DNA of 64,000 bases from Lachnospiraceae bacterium (GTDB lineage: Bacteria; Bacillota; Clostridia; Lachnospirales; Lachnospiraceae): NCBI GenBank assembly GCA_902363555.1, contig CABJAM010000004.1:437778-501777 (forward strand), given 5' to 3'. Below, in pieces: positions 1 to 9,600 of the stretch. The position numbers and the translations under genes were made by a program. Every line of letters begins with the position of its first letter. The first letter of the stretch is position 1. Under the pieces are notes generated by a model. That model saw only the letters and a program-made list of their open reading frames with translations, was not told the origin of the DNA and made no database searches.

Positions 1-70
1 TTAGAAGATGAATTAGTTTGACTGAGTCGGGTGGAAAGAACGATATAAATTCATATAAATGAACAAAATA

Positions 71-210
71 TGATTGAATTTGAATGATTGTGAAAGATTA
101 ACAAAAAAATAAGGCAATTTTTAGCGATTAATAGGATTGAAAATGAATGAGTTTGGCGTTATAATACGTTCATAAGGATGAAGTGAACGACATTCAATCA
201 AAAACAATCA
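71..210 (+). promoter_or_regulatory. fru operon promoter flanked by inverted TGATTG pairs
   Basis: A near-consensus promoter precedes fruK: TTGAAA at 137-142, a 17-bp spacer and TATAAT at 160-165. Two TGATTG boxes lie upstream (71-76, 85-90) and two in the opposite orientation (CAATCA 195-200, 205-210) lie downstream of the -10 element. This arrangement would suit a repressor binding both sides, for example the DeoR-family regulator encoded at 3648. The promoter is seen directly; the operator role is inferred. Bases 1-70 are AT-rich and show no gene. Confidence 0.7.
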
Positions 211-233
211 CTCCATAGGAGGCGAGATGCACG

Positions 234-1166
234 ATGATCTATACGGTTACTTTTAATCCGTCGCTGGATTATATAGTATCTGTGGATGATTTCCGGTTGG
301 GGCTTACGAACCGGACGTCATCGGAACAGATGTTTCCAGGCGGGAAGGGGATTAATGTTTCTATTGTTCTAAAGAATTTGGGGCTGGATTCTACGGCACT
401 GGGGTTTATCGCCGGATTTACCGGTGAGGAGATCGACCGCAGACTGGCCGGGATGGGATGCTCCACAGAATTTATTCCTGTGGATGCCGGTATTTCCCGG
501 ATCAATGTGAAGCTGAAAAACATTGAGGGAACAGAGATTAACGGCCAGGGACCGGAGATTTCTGAGGAAAAGGTAAATCAGCTCCTTGCACGGCTGGACC
601 GGCTGACGGCGGAGGATGTACTTGTGCTGGCGGGCAGTATACCGGCGACGATGCCTGATGATATTTACAGTAACATTATGGAACGGCTGCAAAGCCGGGG
701 AACGATGGTGGTGGTGGATGCCACAAGGGATCTGCTCGTTAATGTCCTGGAATATCACCCATTTTTGATCAAGCCCAATAACCACGAGCTTGGCGAAATC
801 TTCGATGTGGCGTTGGATACAAGAGACAGTGTCGTACCTTATGCAAGGAAGCTGCAGGAGGCCGGTGCGCGAAACGTTCTTATCTCCATGGCCGGTGCGG
901 GCGCGGTGCTGGTGGCTGAGGACGGCAGCGTTTATGAACGCCCGGCCCCAAAAGGTGTTTTGGTCAATGGCGTGGGCGCCGGCGACTCGATGGTGGCCGG
1001 ATTTTTAACCGGCTGGTTTGAAAAACATGATTATGAACACGCATTTAAAATGGGAATTGCGGCTGGAAGCGCCAGCGCTTTTTCTGAAACGCTGGCCACG
1101 CGAAGCCAGGTGGAACATATTTATGGAGAATTAAATGAAGGGGAGGTTTATTATGAGAATCGTTGA
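234..1166 (+). CDS. fruK: 1-phosphofructokinase (PfkB family)
   Basis: This 310-residue enzyme phosphorylates fructose 1-phosphate, the product of the fructose PTS, to fructose 1,6-bisphosphate in the cytosol. The PfkB/ribokinase signatures are visible: GGKGINVS near residue 37 and the C-terminal NGVGAGDSMVAGF anion-hole and catalytic-Asp motif. Length is typical of the family. The ATG at 234 follows AGGAGG at 217-222. The gene is first in a fruK-fruA-HPr operon, and its stop overlaps the fruA start by 14 bp, suggesting translational coupling. Tagatose-6-phosphate kinase (LacC) is a related alternative, but the adjacent fructose EII supports FruK. Confidence 0.93.
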   Translation: MIYTVTFNPSLDYIVSVDDFRLGLTNRTSSEQMFPGGKGINVSIVLKNLGLDSTALGFIAGFTGEEIDRRLAGMGCSTEFIPVDAGISRINVKLKNIEGTEINGQGPEISEEKVNQLLARLDRLTAEDVLVLAGSIPATMPDDIYSNIMERLQSRGTMVVVDATRDLLVNVLEYHPFLIKPNNHELGEIFDVALDTRDSVVPYARKLQEAGARNVLISMAGAGAVLVAEDGSVYERPAPKGVLVNGVGAGDSMVAGFLTGWFEKHDYEHAFKMGIAAGSASAFSETLATRSQVEHIYGELNEGEVYYENR

Positions 1167-3063
1167 TCTGCTGGATGCAAAAAGTATTGATCTGAACGGA
1201 AGTCCTGCATCGAAAAGCGAAGCGCTGGATGCTGTGGTGGAATTAATGGCCCGAAGCGGAAAGATTGCCGATAAGGAGAGTTATCGAAAGCTTGTTTATG
1301 CCAGAGAAGAGGAAGGAACGACGGGAATCGGTGAAGGTATTGCCATTCCTCATGGCAAAGGCGATTGTGTGAAGCGTCCGGGTCTGGCGGCGATGGTTGT
1401 TAAAGATGGCGTGGATTTTGAAGCACTGGATGACGAGCCGGTGCACCTGATTTTCCTTATTGCCGCGCCCAATACGAAGGACAATGTGCATCTGGATGTG
1501 CTCAGCAAGCTGTCCATGCTACTGATGAATGAGGATTTTGTGGCAGATCTGAAGGCCGCACAGTCTGTAGAGGAATTTTTAAATATTATCGACCGTGCGG
1601 ATGAGGAAAAACCGGATCTGGATGCGTCCATTAAATCTTCAGAGGAAGCGGACGGCTCCCAATTTAAGATTCTGGCGGTAACCTCCTGCCCCACAGGCAT
1701 TGCCCATACCTATATGGCGGCAGAGGCTTTGGAAAAGGCAGCCAGAGCGCACAACTGTTTCTTAAAGGTAGAAACCCGGGGGTCCAGCGGTGCTAAAAAT
1801 GTGGTGACTGACGAGGAGATCCTTGAGGCTGACTGTATCATCGTGGCGGCTGACGCCAAGGTGCCTATGGACCGCTTCCACGGCAAAAAGCTGATCGAAT
1901 GTCAGGTCAGCGATGGCATTTCCAAAGCAAATGAACTGATCGAGCGGGCCATGAGCGGTGACGCCCCGGTGTATAAAGCGGAAAATGGCGGCGCTGTGCA
2001 GACTACAAAGGCCGGCGGCTCCGTGGGGCATCGAATCTATATGCATCTGATGAGCGGTGTCTCCCATATGCTTCCATTTGTCATCGGCGGCGGTATATTG
2101 ATCGCCCTGGCCTTCCTCATCGATGGCCTGTCGGTGGATATGGCTTCACTGTCCGACGAGGTGCGTTCCACCTTTGGTTCCATCACACCCGTGGCTGCCG
2201 TGTTTAAGAAAATCGGCGATACGGCCTTTGGCTTTATGCTTCCTGTGCTGGCCGGATTTATTGCCATGAGTATCGGTGACCGGCCGGGGCTGGCGCTGGG
2301 CTTTGTGGGCGGCATGATCGCCGCCAGCGGCAAATCCGGATTTTTAGGCGCTCTTGTAGCTGGTTTTCTGGCTGGTTATGTGATCGTGCTGCTTCGTAAG
2401 GTATTTGAAAAGCTGCCCCAGTCTCTGGAAAAGATTTCGTCCGTACTGTTTTATCCGCTGTTTGGTATTCTCATTGTGGGCCTGATTATGACCTTTATTG
2501 TGGAGCCTCCGGTGGGCGCTCTGAATACGCTGCTGAATACGGCGCTGACGAATTTGAACGGTTCAAGCAAGATCCTGCTCGGTATCATATTGGGCGGCAT
2601 GATGTCCATCGATATGGGCGGGCCATTCAACAAAGCCGCTTATGTGTTTGGTACAGCTTCCATCGCCGCAGGAAACTACAACATTATGGCAGCCGTTATG
2701 ATCGGCGGTATGGTTCCACCCTGCGCCATTGCTCTGGCTACGCTGCTGTTTAAAAATAAATTTACGAAGCAGGAGCGTCAGTCGGGACCGACAAACTTTA
2801 TCATGGGTCTGGCGTTCATTACCGAAGGAGCGATCCCATTTGCTGCTTCCGACCCTCTGCGTGTTCTGCCGTCCTGTATCGTAGGCTCGGCGGTGGCCGG
2901 CGCTCTGTCCATGGCATTTAACTGTACACTGATGGCCCCCCATGGCGGCATCTTTGTATTCCCGGTGGTGGAGCATGCGCTCATGTATCTGGTGGCTCTG
3001 GTCATCGGAACAATCGTGGGAGCGGTTCTGCTTGGGCTGCTGAAAAAGAAAGTTGCGGAATAA
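1153..3063 (+). CDS. fruA: PTS fructose transporter subunit IIABC
   Basis: This 636-residue membrane permease phosphorylates fructose at C1 during uptake. Domains in order are EIIA (about 1-150, active His near residue 67 in IAIPHGKGD), EIIB (about 170-270, phospho-Cys near residue 179 in TSCPTGIAHTY) and a multi-TM EIIC (about 295-636). The reading frame stays open upstream to an ATG at 1135. The ATG at 1153 is chosen because GGGAGG at 1141-1146 is correctly spaced from it. All three domains look complete. Phosphate should come from the HPr encoded just downstream. Confidence 0.94.
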   Translation: MRIVDLLDAKSIDLNGSPASKSEALDAVVELMARSGKIADKESYRKLVYAREEEGTTGIGEGIAIPHGKGDCVKRPGLAAMVVKDGVDFEALDDEPVHLIFLIAAPNTKDNVHLDVLSKLSMLLMNEDFVADLKAAQSVEEFLNIIDRADEEKPDLDASIKSSEEADGSQFKILAVTSCPTGIAHTYMAAEALEKAARAHNCFLKVETRGSSGAKNVVTDEEILEADCIIVAADAKVPMDRFHGKKLIECQVSDGISKANELIERAMSGDAPVYKAENGGAVQTTKAGGSVGHRIYMHLMSGVSHMLPFVIGGGILIALAFLIDGLSVDMASLSDEVRSTFGSITPVAAVFKKIGDTAFGFMLPVLAGFIAMSIGDRPGLALGFVGGMIAASGKSGFLGALVAGFLAGYVIVLLRKVFEKLPQSLEKISSVLFYPLFGILIVGLIMTFIVEPPVGALNTLLNTALTNLNGSSKILLGIILGGMMSIDMGGPFNKAAYVFGTASIAAGNYNIMAAVMIGGMVPPCAIALATLLFKNKFTKQERQSGPTNFIMGLAFITEGAIPFAASDPLRVLPSCIVGSAVAGALSMAFNCTLMAPHGGIFVFPVVEHALMYLVALVIGTIVGAVLLGLLKKKVAE

Positions 3064-3074
3064 CTGTTTGATAT

Positions 3075-3091
3075 AACCGCAGGCTGCGGTT
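3075..3091 (+). other. small hairpin between fruA and the HPr gene
   Basis: AACCGCA (3075-3081) pairs with TGCGGTT (3085-3091) across a 3-nt loop. No T-run follows, so it is more likely an mRNA processing or stability element than a terminator. It could set different fruA and HPr levels within one transcript. Confidence 0.4.
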
Positions 3092-3119
3092 CAAATTATA
3101 AATCAAAGGAGAAATCAAT

Positions 3120-3377
3120 ATGAAAACATTTACTTACACAATTACTGATCCTCAGGGAATCCATGCACGTCCGGCCGGTGAGCTTGTCAAGGAAGCAAAG
3201 CAGTTTAATTCTACCATCACCCTGGAAAAGGATGGAAAAAAGGCTGACGCTAAAAAGATTTTTGCCATTATGAGCCTTGCAGTAAAGACCGGGCAGGAAG
3301 TGAGCTTTACTGTGGAGGGCGACGATGAGGAAGCGGCTGCGCAGGCAGTGCAGGCATTTCTTAAAGAAAAGATGTGA
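3120..3377 (+). CDS. HPr family phosphocarrier protein
   Basis: This 85-residue PTS phosphocarrier carries phosphate from enzyme I to EIIA domains. The catalytic His15 sits in GIHARPAGELV. Position 46, the regulatory Ser phosphorylated by HPr kinase in Gram-positives, is Lys here (DAKKIFAIMSL), so HPrK/CcpA control through this protein should be absent. The gene is third in the fru operon with AAAGGAG upstream. It may be an HPr dedicated to fructose, comparable to the HPr-like part of enterobacterial FPr, rather than the general PtsH, so no gene symbol is assigned. Confidence 0.9.
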   Translation: MKTFTYTITDPQGIHARPAGELVKEAKQFNSTITLEKDGKKADAKKIFAIMSLAVKTGQEVSFTVEGDDEEAAAQAVQAFLKEKM

Positions 3378-3386
3378 TCGCAGGCA

Positions 3387-3420
3387 GAGCGTGTTCCATC
3401 CGGCAAGGTGGAGCACGCTC
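3387..3420 (+). terminator. hairpin after the HPr gene
   Basis: GAGCGTGTTCCATC (3387-3400) pairs with GGTGGAGCACGCTC (3407-3420) with two imperfect positions. It lies ten bases after the HPr stop. There is no clear T-run, so termination may be weak or factor-dependent. Confidence 0.5.
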
Positions 3421-3582
3421 TGGTGCAGCTTTGTATAAGTTTTATACGCCAGCCGGTGAGGAAAAGGTTCTTATTCGGTTTTGCTGCGGATATGTGGCAG
3501 CGATTCCGGAAGGAAGCTTTTTTTGCGGCTGGCGTATTATATTTAGCGGCAGGCAAATTTAGCGGTATGGTTCCGAAAGACA

Positions 3583-3612
3583 TTTACATTCGGCTGTGGT
3601 TTGGGATATAAT
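3583..3612 (+). promoter_or_regulatory. promoter of the DeoR-family gene
   Basis: TTTACA (3583-3588) and TATAAT (3607-3612) are separated by 18 bp, about 35 bp upstream of the regulator start. It gives the regulator a transcript separate from the fru operon. Confidence 0.6.
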
Positions 3613-3647
3613 AGGAATAAGTAATTATTGGGAAAGGGAGAGCGAAG

Positions 3648-4421
3648 ATGCTGACGGAACAAAGACATGATGAAATATTAAAAATGCTGGATGAGAAAAA
3701 AAGTGTGACATTACAGGAGATCAAGGAACGGCTGGATATTTCTGAATCCACGATCCGCCGGGATTTAAATACACTTCACGACCAGGGGCGGCTGATCAAG
3801 GTTTTCGGAGGAGCGGTGGCTCTGGATTCCCGGGTAACGACCCGAGAGGAAAATATTCCTTCCCGCGAGGCGCTTCATAAAGAGGATAAGCTGTTGGTGG
3901 CCCGGTATGCGGCGGGGCTCGTGGATGAGGGCGATTTTGTCTATCTGGATGCGGGAACCACGACCGGCTATATGATCGATTATCTTCCAGTAATTGGCGT
4001 CACCTATGTGACGAACGCCGTGGCCCATGCCAAGCGTCTGGCGGACCTGGGAGCCCATGTGATTATCATTGGGGGCGAATTAAAGGCGACGACGGAGGCA
4101 TTGGCCGGAAACGAAGCTTATGTAAACCTGAAGAAGTATAATTTCAGCGTGGGTTTTTTCGGCGCCAACGGTGTGGACCTGACTGCCGGTTTTACGACAC
4201 CGGATATTAATGAGGCGATGATCAAGCAGTGCGCCATGCAGCACAGCCAAAAGCGCTATGTGGTGTGCGACGGGTCGAAGTTTGGTACAGTGTCGCCGGT
4301 GACCTTTGCGGGATTTAATGATGCGATCGTTGTTACGAATACGGTGGCGGATGAGATGTATAAAAATTGTACCAATATTATCCGGGTTGAGGCTGGTGCT
4401 CCATCCAGCCTCAATAAATAG
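3648..4421 (+). CDS. DeoR/GlpR family transcriptional regulator
   Basis: This 257-residue repressor has an N-terminal DeoR winged helix (about 6-60, with SESTIRRDLNTL as the recognition helix) and a C-terminal DeoR sensor domain of the ISOCOT fold (about 75-240, with DAGTTT). Family members bind phosphorylated sugars. Its position right after fruK-fruA-HPr makes it the likely FruR, answering to fructose 1-phosphate or fructose 1,6-bisphosphate. A perfect 10-bp inverted repeat (4387-4414) overlaps the 3' end of the gene. Ligand and targets are inferred from neighbours. Confidence 0.88.
   Translation: MLTEQRHDEILKMLDEKKSVTLQEIKERLDISESTIRRDLNTLHDQGRLIKVFGGAVALDSRVTTREENIPSREALHKEDKLLVARYAAGLVDEGDFVYLDAGTTTGYMIDYLPVIGVTYVTNAVAHAKRLADLGAHVIIIGGELKATTEALAGNEAYVNLKKYNFSVGFFGANGVDLTAGFTTPDINEAMIKQCAMQHSQKRYVVCDGSKFGTVSPVTFAGFNDAIVVTNTVADEMYKNCTNIIRVEAGAPSSLNK
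4387..4414 (+). terminator. hairpin overlapping the regulator's 3' end
   Basis: TTGAGGCTGG (4387-4396) and CCAGCCTCAA (4405-4414) form a perfect 10-bp stem with an 8-nt loop, ending just before the stop codon. No T-run follows, so it may act as an mRNA 3' stabiliser or weak terminator. Confidence 0.4.
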
Positions 4422-4464
4422 TAAGTGCGTGCTTGAAATTTGATGTTTTGAATTGAATACTTTC

Positions 4465-4493
4465 TTGCGGTTCCGTTTTTATGGTGGTAGAAT
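4465..4493 (+). promoter_or_regulatory. promoter of the aldo/keto reductase gene
   Basis: TTGCGG (4465-4470) and TAGAAT (4488-4493) are separated by 17 bp, 33 bp upstream of the preferred TTG start at 4527. Confidence 0.5.
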
Positions 4494-4526
4494 AGAAGAA
4501 AACTATAAGATACGGAGGGCTTGATT

Positions 4527-5447
4527 TTGAAATTTATAAAACTTGGCAAGAGTGAATTAAAGGTGCCGGCGATTGCCGTTGGCTGTATGCGTATGCTGGA
4601 TCTGGATGTGGCCGGAGCCGAGAATTTTGTCAATACAGCGCTGGAGCTGGGCGTGAATTTTTTTGATCACGCAGATATTTATGGCGGTGGCGGCTGTGAG
4701 GAGCTGTTTGGAAAGGTGCTGGCTGCAAATCCCGGTCTGAGAGAGCAGATGCTTGTACAGTCCAAGTGCGGTATCGTGCCTGGAAAGATGTATGATTTTT
4801 CAAAAGAATATATTCTTGAATCTGTGGATGGCTGCTTAAAACGTTTACATACGGACTATCTGGATGTGCTCGTGCTGCACCGTCCGGACGCCCTGATGGA
4901 GCCTGAGGAAGTGGCTGAGGCCTTTGATGCGCTTGTGCAGAGCGGAAAGGTCCGTCATTTTGGTGTTTCTAATCAGAACCCTTATCAGATGCAGCTTCTG
5001 GCCAAATATATCCATCAGGACATTCTTGTGGATCAGCTGCAGTTAAGCCTTACAAACAGCAGCATGATCAGTCTTGGTATGGAGGTCAACATGGAAAGCG
5101 GCGGTGCAGTGAACCGGGATGGCGGCGTCCTGGATTTCTGCCGTCTCAACGATATTACGATTCAGACATGGTCTCCGTTCCAGTATGGAATGTTTGAGGG
5201 CACCTTTATTGGCAGTGATAAATATCCGGAATTAAATGTGCAGTTGAATGCTCTGGCGGAAAAATACAATACCAGCGTGACGGCTGTGGTGACGGCATGG
5301 ATTTTGCGCCATCCGGCCAATATGCAGATGATCGCCGGATCTATGAAGGTGTCGCGGCTTAAAGAGGTATGTAGCGCCTGTGAATTTGAACTGACACGGG
5401 AGGAATGGTATCGGTTGTACCTGGCGGCAGGACATATTTTGCCCTGA
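4527..5447 (+). CDS. aldo/keto reductase (YdhF-like)
   Basis: This is a cytosolic NAD(P)H-dependent oxidoreductase of about 306 residues with a TIM-barrel AKR fold. The catalytic tetrad is visible: Asp and Tyr in FFDHADIYGG, Lys in LVQSKCGI and His in VLVLHRPD. The C-terminal ADH-type segment contains MIAGSMKVSRL. An in-frame TTG at 4521 lies too close to CGGAGGG (4513-4519). The TTG at 4527 gives normal spacing and is preferred. The substrate cannot be told from sequence. The next two genes follow closely on the same strand and may be co-transcribed. Confidence 0.85.
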   Translation: MKFIKLGKSELKVPAIAVGCMRMLDLDVAGAENFVNTALELGVNFFDHADIYGGGGCEELFGKVLAANPGLREQMLVQSKCGIVPGKMYDFSKEYILESVDGCLKRLHTDYLDVLVLHRPDALMEPEEVAEAFDALVQSGKVRHFGVSNQNPYQMQLLAKYIHQDILVDQLQLSLTNSSMISLGMEVNMESGGAVNRDGGVLDFCRLNDITIQTWSPFQYGMFEGTFIGSDKYPELNVQLNALAEKYNTSVTAVVTAWILRHPANMQMIAGSMKVSRLKEVCSACEFELTREEWYRLYLAAGHILP

Positions 5448-5487
5448 TATCAGGGATACGGTGAGTTTTTTCGAGGGAGGCGGGGTT

Positions 5488-5805
5488 ATGTGGGCATTTA
5501 TTGTATGGAGTATGATCAGCGCTTTTTTTATCGTTCTGGGTGTTGTCTGTTTCTTTTATAAAAAGCCAATGTATTTTTGGACGGTGAAGGAAATGTACCG
5601 GGTGCGGGATATTAAGAAATATAATGTGGCATTGGGAAAATTGTGGATCGGCTTTGCAATTGTATTGGAGCTTCTGGGTCTGCCCCTGCTTTTGGGGCAG
5701 AATATGCCCTGGGTGATCCTGACATTGCTTGGAACCGCATGGTCTGCAATTATTCTCATGGTCCTTTATTCAAAAATCGAAAAAAAATACCGGATCAAGG
5801 AGTGA
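5488..5805 (+). CDS. small membrane protein, unknown function
   Basis: This is a protein of about 105 residues with three or so hydrophobic segments (about 3-24, 45-65, 70-93) and a lysine-rich C-terminus. It resembles small Firmicute membrane proteins of the DUF3784 type, but I cannot confirm the family. A GTG at 5461 is also in frame. The ATG at 5488 is preferred because GGGAGGCGGGG sits just before it. The GreA-like gene starts only 6 bp after the stop, suggesting co-transcription. Confidence 0.65.
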   Translation: MWAFIVWSMISAFFIVLGVVCFFYKKPMYFWTVKEMYRVRDIKKYNVALGKLWIGFAIVLELLGLPLLLGQNMPWVILTLLGTAWSAIILMVLYSKIEKKYRIKE

Positions 5806-5811
5806 TCGAGA

Positions 5812-6315
5812 ATGCATGATCAATTGACTGAAAATGATATAAAACGGCTGGAGGAGGAGATCGAGTACCGAAAGCTGGTTGTCCGCAAGGAGGCCATCGC
5901 GGCGGTAAAAGAGGCCAGAGAGCACGGGGATCTGAGTGAAAATTTTGAGTACTATGCGGCCAAGCGTGATAAAAATAAAAACGAGAGCCGTATCCGTTAT
6001 CTGGAACGTATGATCAAGACGGCTCGGGTCATTTCTGATGACTCCAGACAGGATGAGGTCGGGCTGAATAATACAGTGACCCTGTATTTTGAGGACGAGG
6101 ATGAGGAGGAGACGTACAAGATCGTCACCACGATCCGGGAAAATTCTCTGGAGGGGCGTATCAGCAATGAATCTCCCATCGGACGGGCTATTATGCGCCA
6201 TAAGGTGGGCGACCGCGTTTTTGTGAAGGTCAATGATAAGTTTGGTTACTATGTTGTCATCCGGTCCATAGAAAAGACCGTGGATGACGGCAGTGACAGG
6301 ATACGCAGCTTCTAA
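5812..6315 (+). CDS. GreA/GreB family transcription elongation factor
   Basis: This 167-residue protein fits the Gre architecture. The N-terminal coiled coil (about 1-80) contains EHGDLSENFEYYAAK, the conserved tip bearing the acidic residues that stimulate RNA polymerase transcript cleavage. The C-terminal FKBP-like domain (about 85-160) contains SPIGRAIMRHKVGDRV. It would rescue backtracked polymerase. A genome may also carry a canonical greA elsewhere, and this one lies with unrelated genes, so no symbol is given. A terminator follows at 6370. Confidence 0.85.
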   Translation: MHDQLTENDIKRLEEEIEYRKLVVRKEAIAAVKEAREHGDLSENFEYYAAKRDKNKNESRIRYLERMIKTARVISDDSRQDEVGLNNTVTLYFEDEDEEETYKIVTTIRENSLEGRISNESPIGRAIMRHKVGDRVFVKVNDKFGYYVVIRSIEKTVDDGSDRIRSF

Positions 6316-6369
6316 AGCGCGTGGCAGGCGCACATGTTTAAAAAATGCCATTTTGTCGTGGGCTTAAGG

Positions 6370-6394
6370 CGCTGTGTTGGACGCAGCGTTTTTT
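6370..6394 (+). terminator. intrinsic terminator after the gre-like gene
   Basis: CGCTGTG (6370-6376) pairs with CGCAGCG (6382-6388) around a TTGGA loop with one wobble pair, followed by six T. Confidence 0.8.
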
Positions 6395-6468
6395 GCTGGG
6401 AGCTGGTCGTCCATTCAATCAGAAACCACACGGACAGCGTGGTTTTGTGCAGGAGGGCGTACGGATAG

Positions 6469-6660
6469 AATAAATACAAAATTTTTTAGGTCTGCTGGCA
6501 GATTTTTTTGGATAAATGTCACAGTTTGAGCCTGAAAAATTTGTCATTCTACTAATGAAAATGTAGAATAATAAGAATCTGACAAACTTTGTATTTATTG
6601 TTGCCGGTAAATGTAGTATACTGTCAGGTGATAAATTTTAGAAAATCGCACAACGGGAGG
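6469..6660 (+). promoter_or_regulatory. carB upstream region: nested inverted repeats, promoter, RBS
   Basis: The 350-bp gap before carB holds a perfect 12-bp inverted repeat (AATAAATACAAA 6469-6480 with TTTGTATTTATT 6588-6599). Nested inside are TTTGTCA/TGACAAA and ATTCTAC/GTAGAAT pairs. A candidate promoter follows the repeats (TTATTG, 16 bp, TATACT, ending about 6623), then GGGAGG before the ATG. No known pyrimidine or arginine control element was recognised. No gene is seen between 6400 and 6665. Confidence 0.5.
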
Positions 6661-6665
6661 AACGT

Positions 6666-9600
6666 ATGGGAAAGAGAAATGATATCCACAAAGTACTGAT
6701 TATTGGTTCTGGCCCTATTATTATCGGGCAGGCCTGCGAATTTGACTATTCAGGAACACAGGCTTGTAAAGCATTACGTCAGTTGGGTTATGAAATTGTA
6801 CTTGTAAACTCCAATCCGGCCACGATTATGACAGACCCCGGAATTGCAGACGTCACATATATTGAACCATTAAATGTCGATCGTCTGGAACAGATAATTA
6901 ATAAAGAAAGACCGGATGCTATCTTACCAAATCTTGGCGGCCAGTCCGGTCTTAATCTCTGCTCAGAATTAGCGAAGGCTGGTGTTCTCGATAAATATAA
7001 TGTAAAGGTCATCGGCGTTCAGGTAGATGCCATTGAGCGCGGCGAGGACCGTATTGAATTTAAAAAGACCATGAACCGTCTGGGTATTGAAATGGCCCGC
7101 AGTGAGGTGGCTTACACGGTGGATGAGGCTCTGGCCATTGCCGACGAGCTTGGTTATCCGGTTGTTCTCCGTCCAGCCTACACTATGGGTGGCGCCGGTG
7201 GCGGTCTTGTTTATAATGTTGAGGAGCTGAAAACAGTCTGTGCCCGTGGTCTTCAGGCCAGTCTTGTAGGCCAGGTGCTCGTGGAGGAGTCCATACTCGG
7301 CTGGGAAGAGCTGGAGCTGGAAGTTGTCCGTGACGCCAATGGCAAGATGATTACCGTCTGCTTTATTGAAAATATTGATCCGCTCGGTGTTCATACCGGC
7401 GATTCCTTCTGTTCCGCCCCCATGCTGACCATCCCCGAGGATGCTCAGAAGGAGCTGCAGCGTCAGGCTTATTTGATCGTCAATGAGGTTCAGGTTATTG
7501 GCGGTACGAATGTACAGTTTGCCCGCAATCCTGAAAATGGACGGATCGTTGTTATTGAAATCAATCCACGTACATCCCGTTCCTCCGCTCTGGCATCCAA
7601 AGCGACTGGCTTCCCTATTGCCCTTGTATCGGCTATGCTGGCCTGCGGCCTGACATTGGACGAGATCCCATGCGGCAAGTACGGAACTCTGGATAAATAT
7701 GTGCCGGACGGCGATTATATCGTGATCAAGTTTGCCCGCTGGGCATTTGAAAAATTCAAAGGTGTGGAAGATAAGCTGGGTACTCAGATGCGCGCTGTGG
7801 GCGAAGTTATGAGTATCGGAAAGACCTACAAGGAAGCTTTCCAGAAAGCCATCCGCAGTCTGGAAAATGGACAGTACGGCCTGGGCTTTGCAAAAAATTA
7901 CAACAGCCTTTCTAAAGATGAGCTGCTTAAAATGCTTTATGTTCCCACAAGCCAGCGTCAGTTTGTCATTTACGAAGCATTAAGAAAAGGCGCTACGGTG
8001 GATGAAATCTACGAGCTGACAAAAATCAAACACTATTTCCTGAATCAGATGAAGGAACTTGTTGATGAGGAAAATGCCCTTCTTGCCTGCAAGGGTCATG
8101 TGCCTGCAGATGATATGCTCCGCCAGGCCAAGCTGGACGGCTTTTCTGATAAGTATTTAAGCCAGATTCTTGAGGTTTCCGAGGAAGATATCCGCAATGC
8201 CCGCATCGCCATAGGTGTGGAGGAAGCCTGGGAGGGCGTGCATGTGAGCGGTACCGAGGATAAGAACTATTATTACTCCACCTATCACGTGAGTGAGGAC
8301 AAGAGTCCGGTAAGCACGAATCCAAATAAGATTATGATCCTTGGCGGCGGACCGAACCGTATTGGTCAGGGTATCGAATTTGACTATTGTTGTGTTCATG
8401 CCGCGCTGGCTCTGAAAAAGGCCGGATTTGAGACGATCATTGTCAACTGTAATCCGGAAACTGTGTCCACAGACTATGATACATCCGATAAATTATACTT
8501 TGAGCCTCTGACCCTGGAGGATGTTTTGAGTATTTACAAGAAGGAAAAGCCTCTGGGCGTAATCGCTCAGTTTGGCGGCCAGACACCGCTGAACCTTTCC
8601 GCACAGTTGGAAGCCAACGGCGTGAAGATCCTTGGCACACCGCCATCGGTGATCGACCTGGCTGAGGACCGTGACCTGTTCCGCGATATGATGGACAAGC
8701 TGGAAATCCCCATGCCGGAATCCGGTATGGCCGTAACCGTGGAGGATGCTTTGGAAATCGCTGAGCGCATCGGATACCCCGTGATGGTACGTCCGTCCTA
8801 CGTTCTGGGCGGCCGCGGTATGGAGGTTGTGTACGAGCCGGAAAGCATGAGAAATTACATGGCTGCCGCCGTAGGCGTGACTCCGGACCGCCCCATCCTC
8901 ATTGACCGTTTCCTTCAGCATGCCACAGAATGTGAGGCCGATGCCATCAGTGACGGCACCCACGCATTTGTTCCGGCGGTCATGGAGCATATTGAGCTGG
9001 CCGGCGTTCACTCCGGTGACTCCGCCTGCATCATTCCTTCCATGAATATTTCGGAGGATAATTTAAAGACAATCAAGGAATATACAAAGAAGATTGCGGA
9101 GGAAATGCATGTCCGCGGTCTTATGAATATGCAGTACGCCATTGAAAACGGCAAGGTTTATGTTCTGGAGGCCAATCCGAGAGCTTCCCGTACCGTGCCT
9201 CTGGTTTCCAAGGTGTGCAACATTTCCATGGTGCCTCTGGCTACGGAGATCATCACAATGGAATTTACAGGCAAGCCGTCGCCCCTGGCTGAACTGAAGG
9301 AGAAGGAGATTCCTCACTATGGCGTGAAGGAAGCTGTATTCCCATTCAATATGTTCCCTGAGGTAGACCCGCTGCTGGGGCCTGAAATGCGCTCCACCGG
9401 TGAAGTTTTAGGTCTGGCCGACAATGTGGGCGAAGCCTTTTATAAGGCGGAGGAAGCTACACAGACCCGTCTGCCCCTGTCCGGCACTGTGCTCATCAGT
9501 GTGAGCAACCGGGATAAGAACGATGTTCTGGCTGTGGCGAAGCTGTTTAAGGAAGCCGGCTTTAAGATCGTGTCCACAAAGCATACAAAGGAATATCTTG

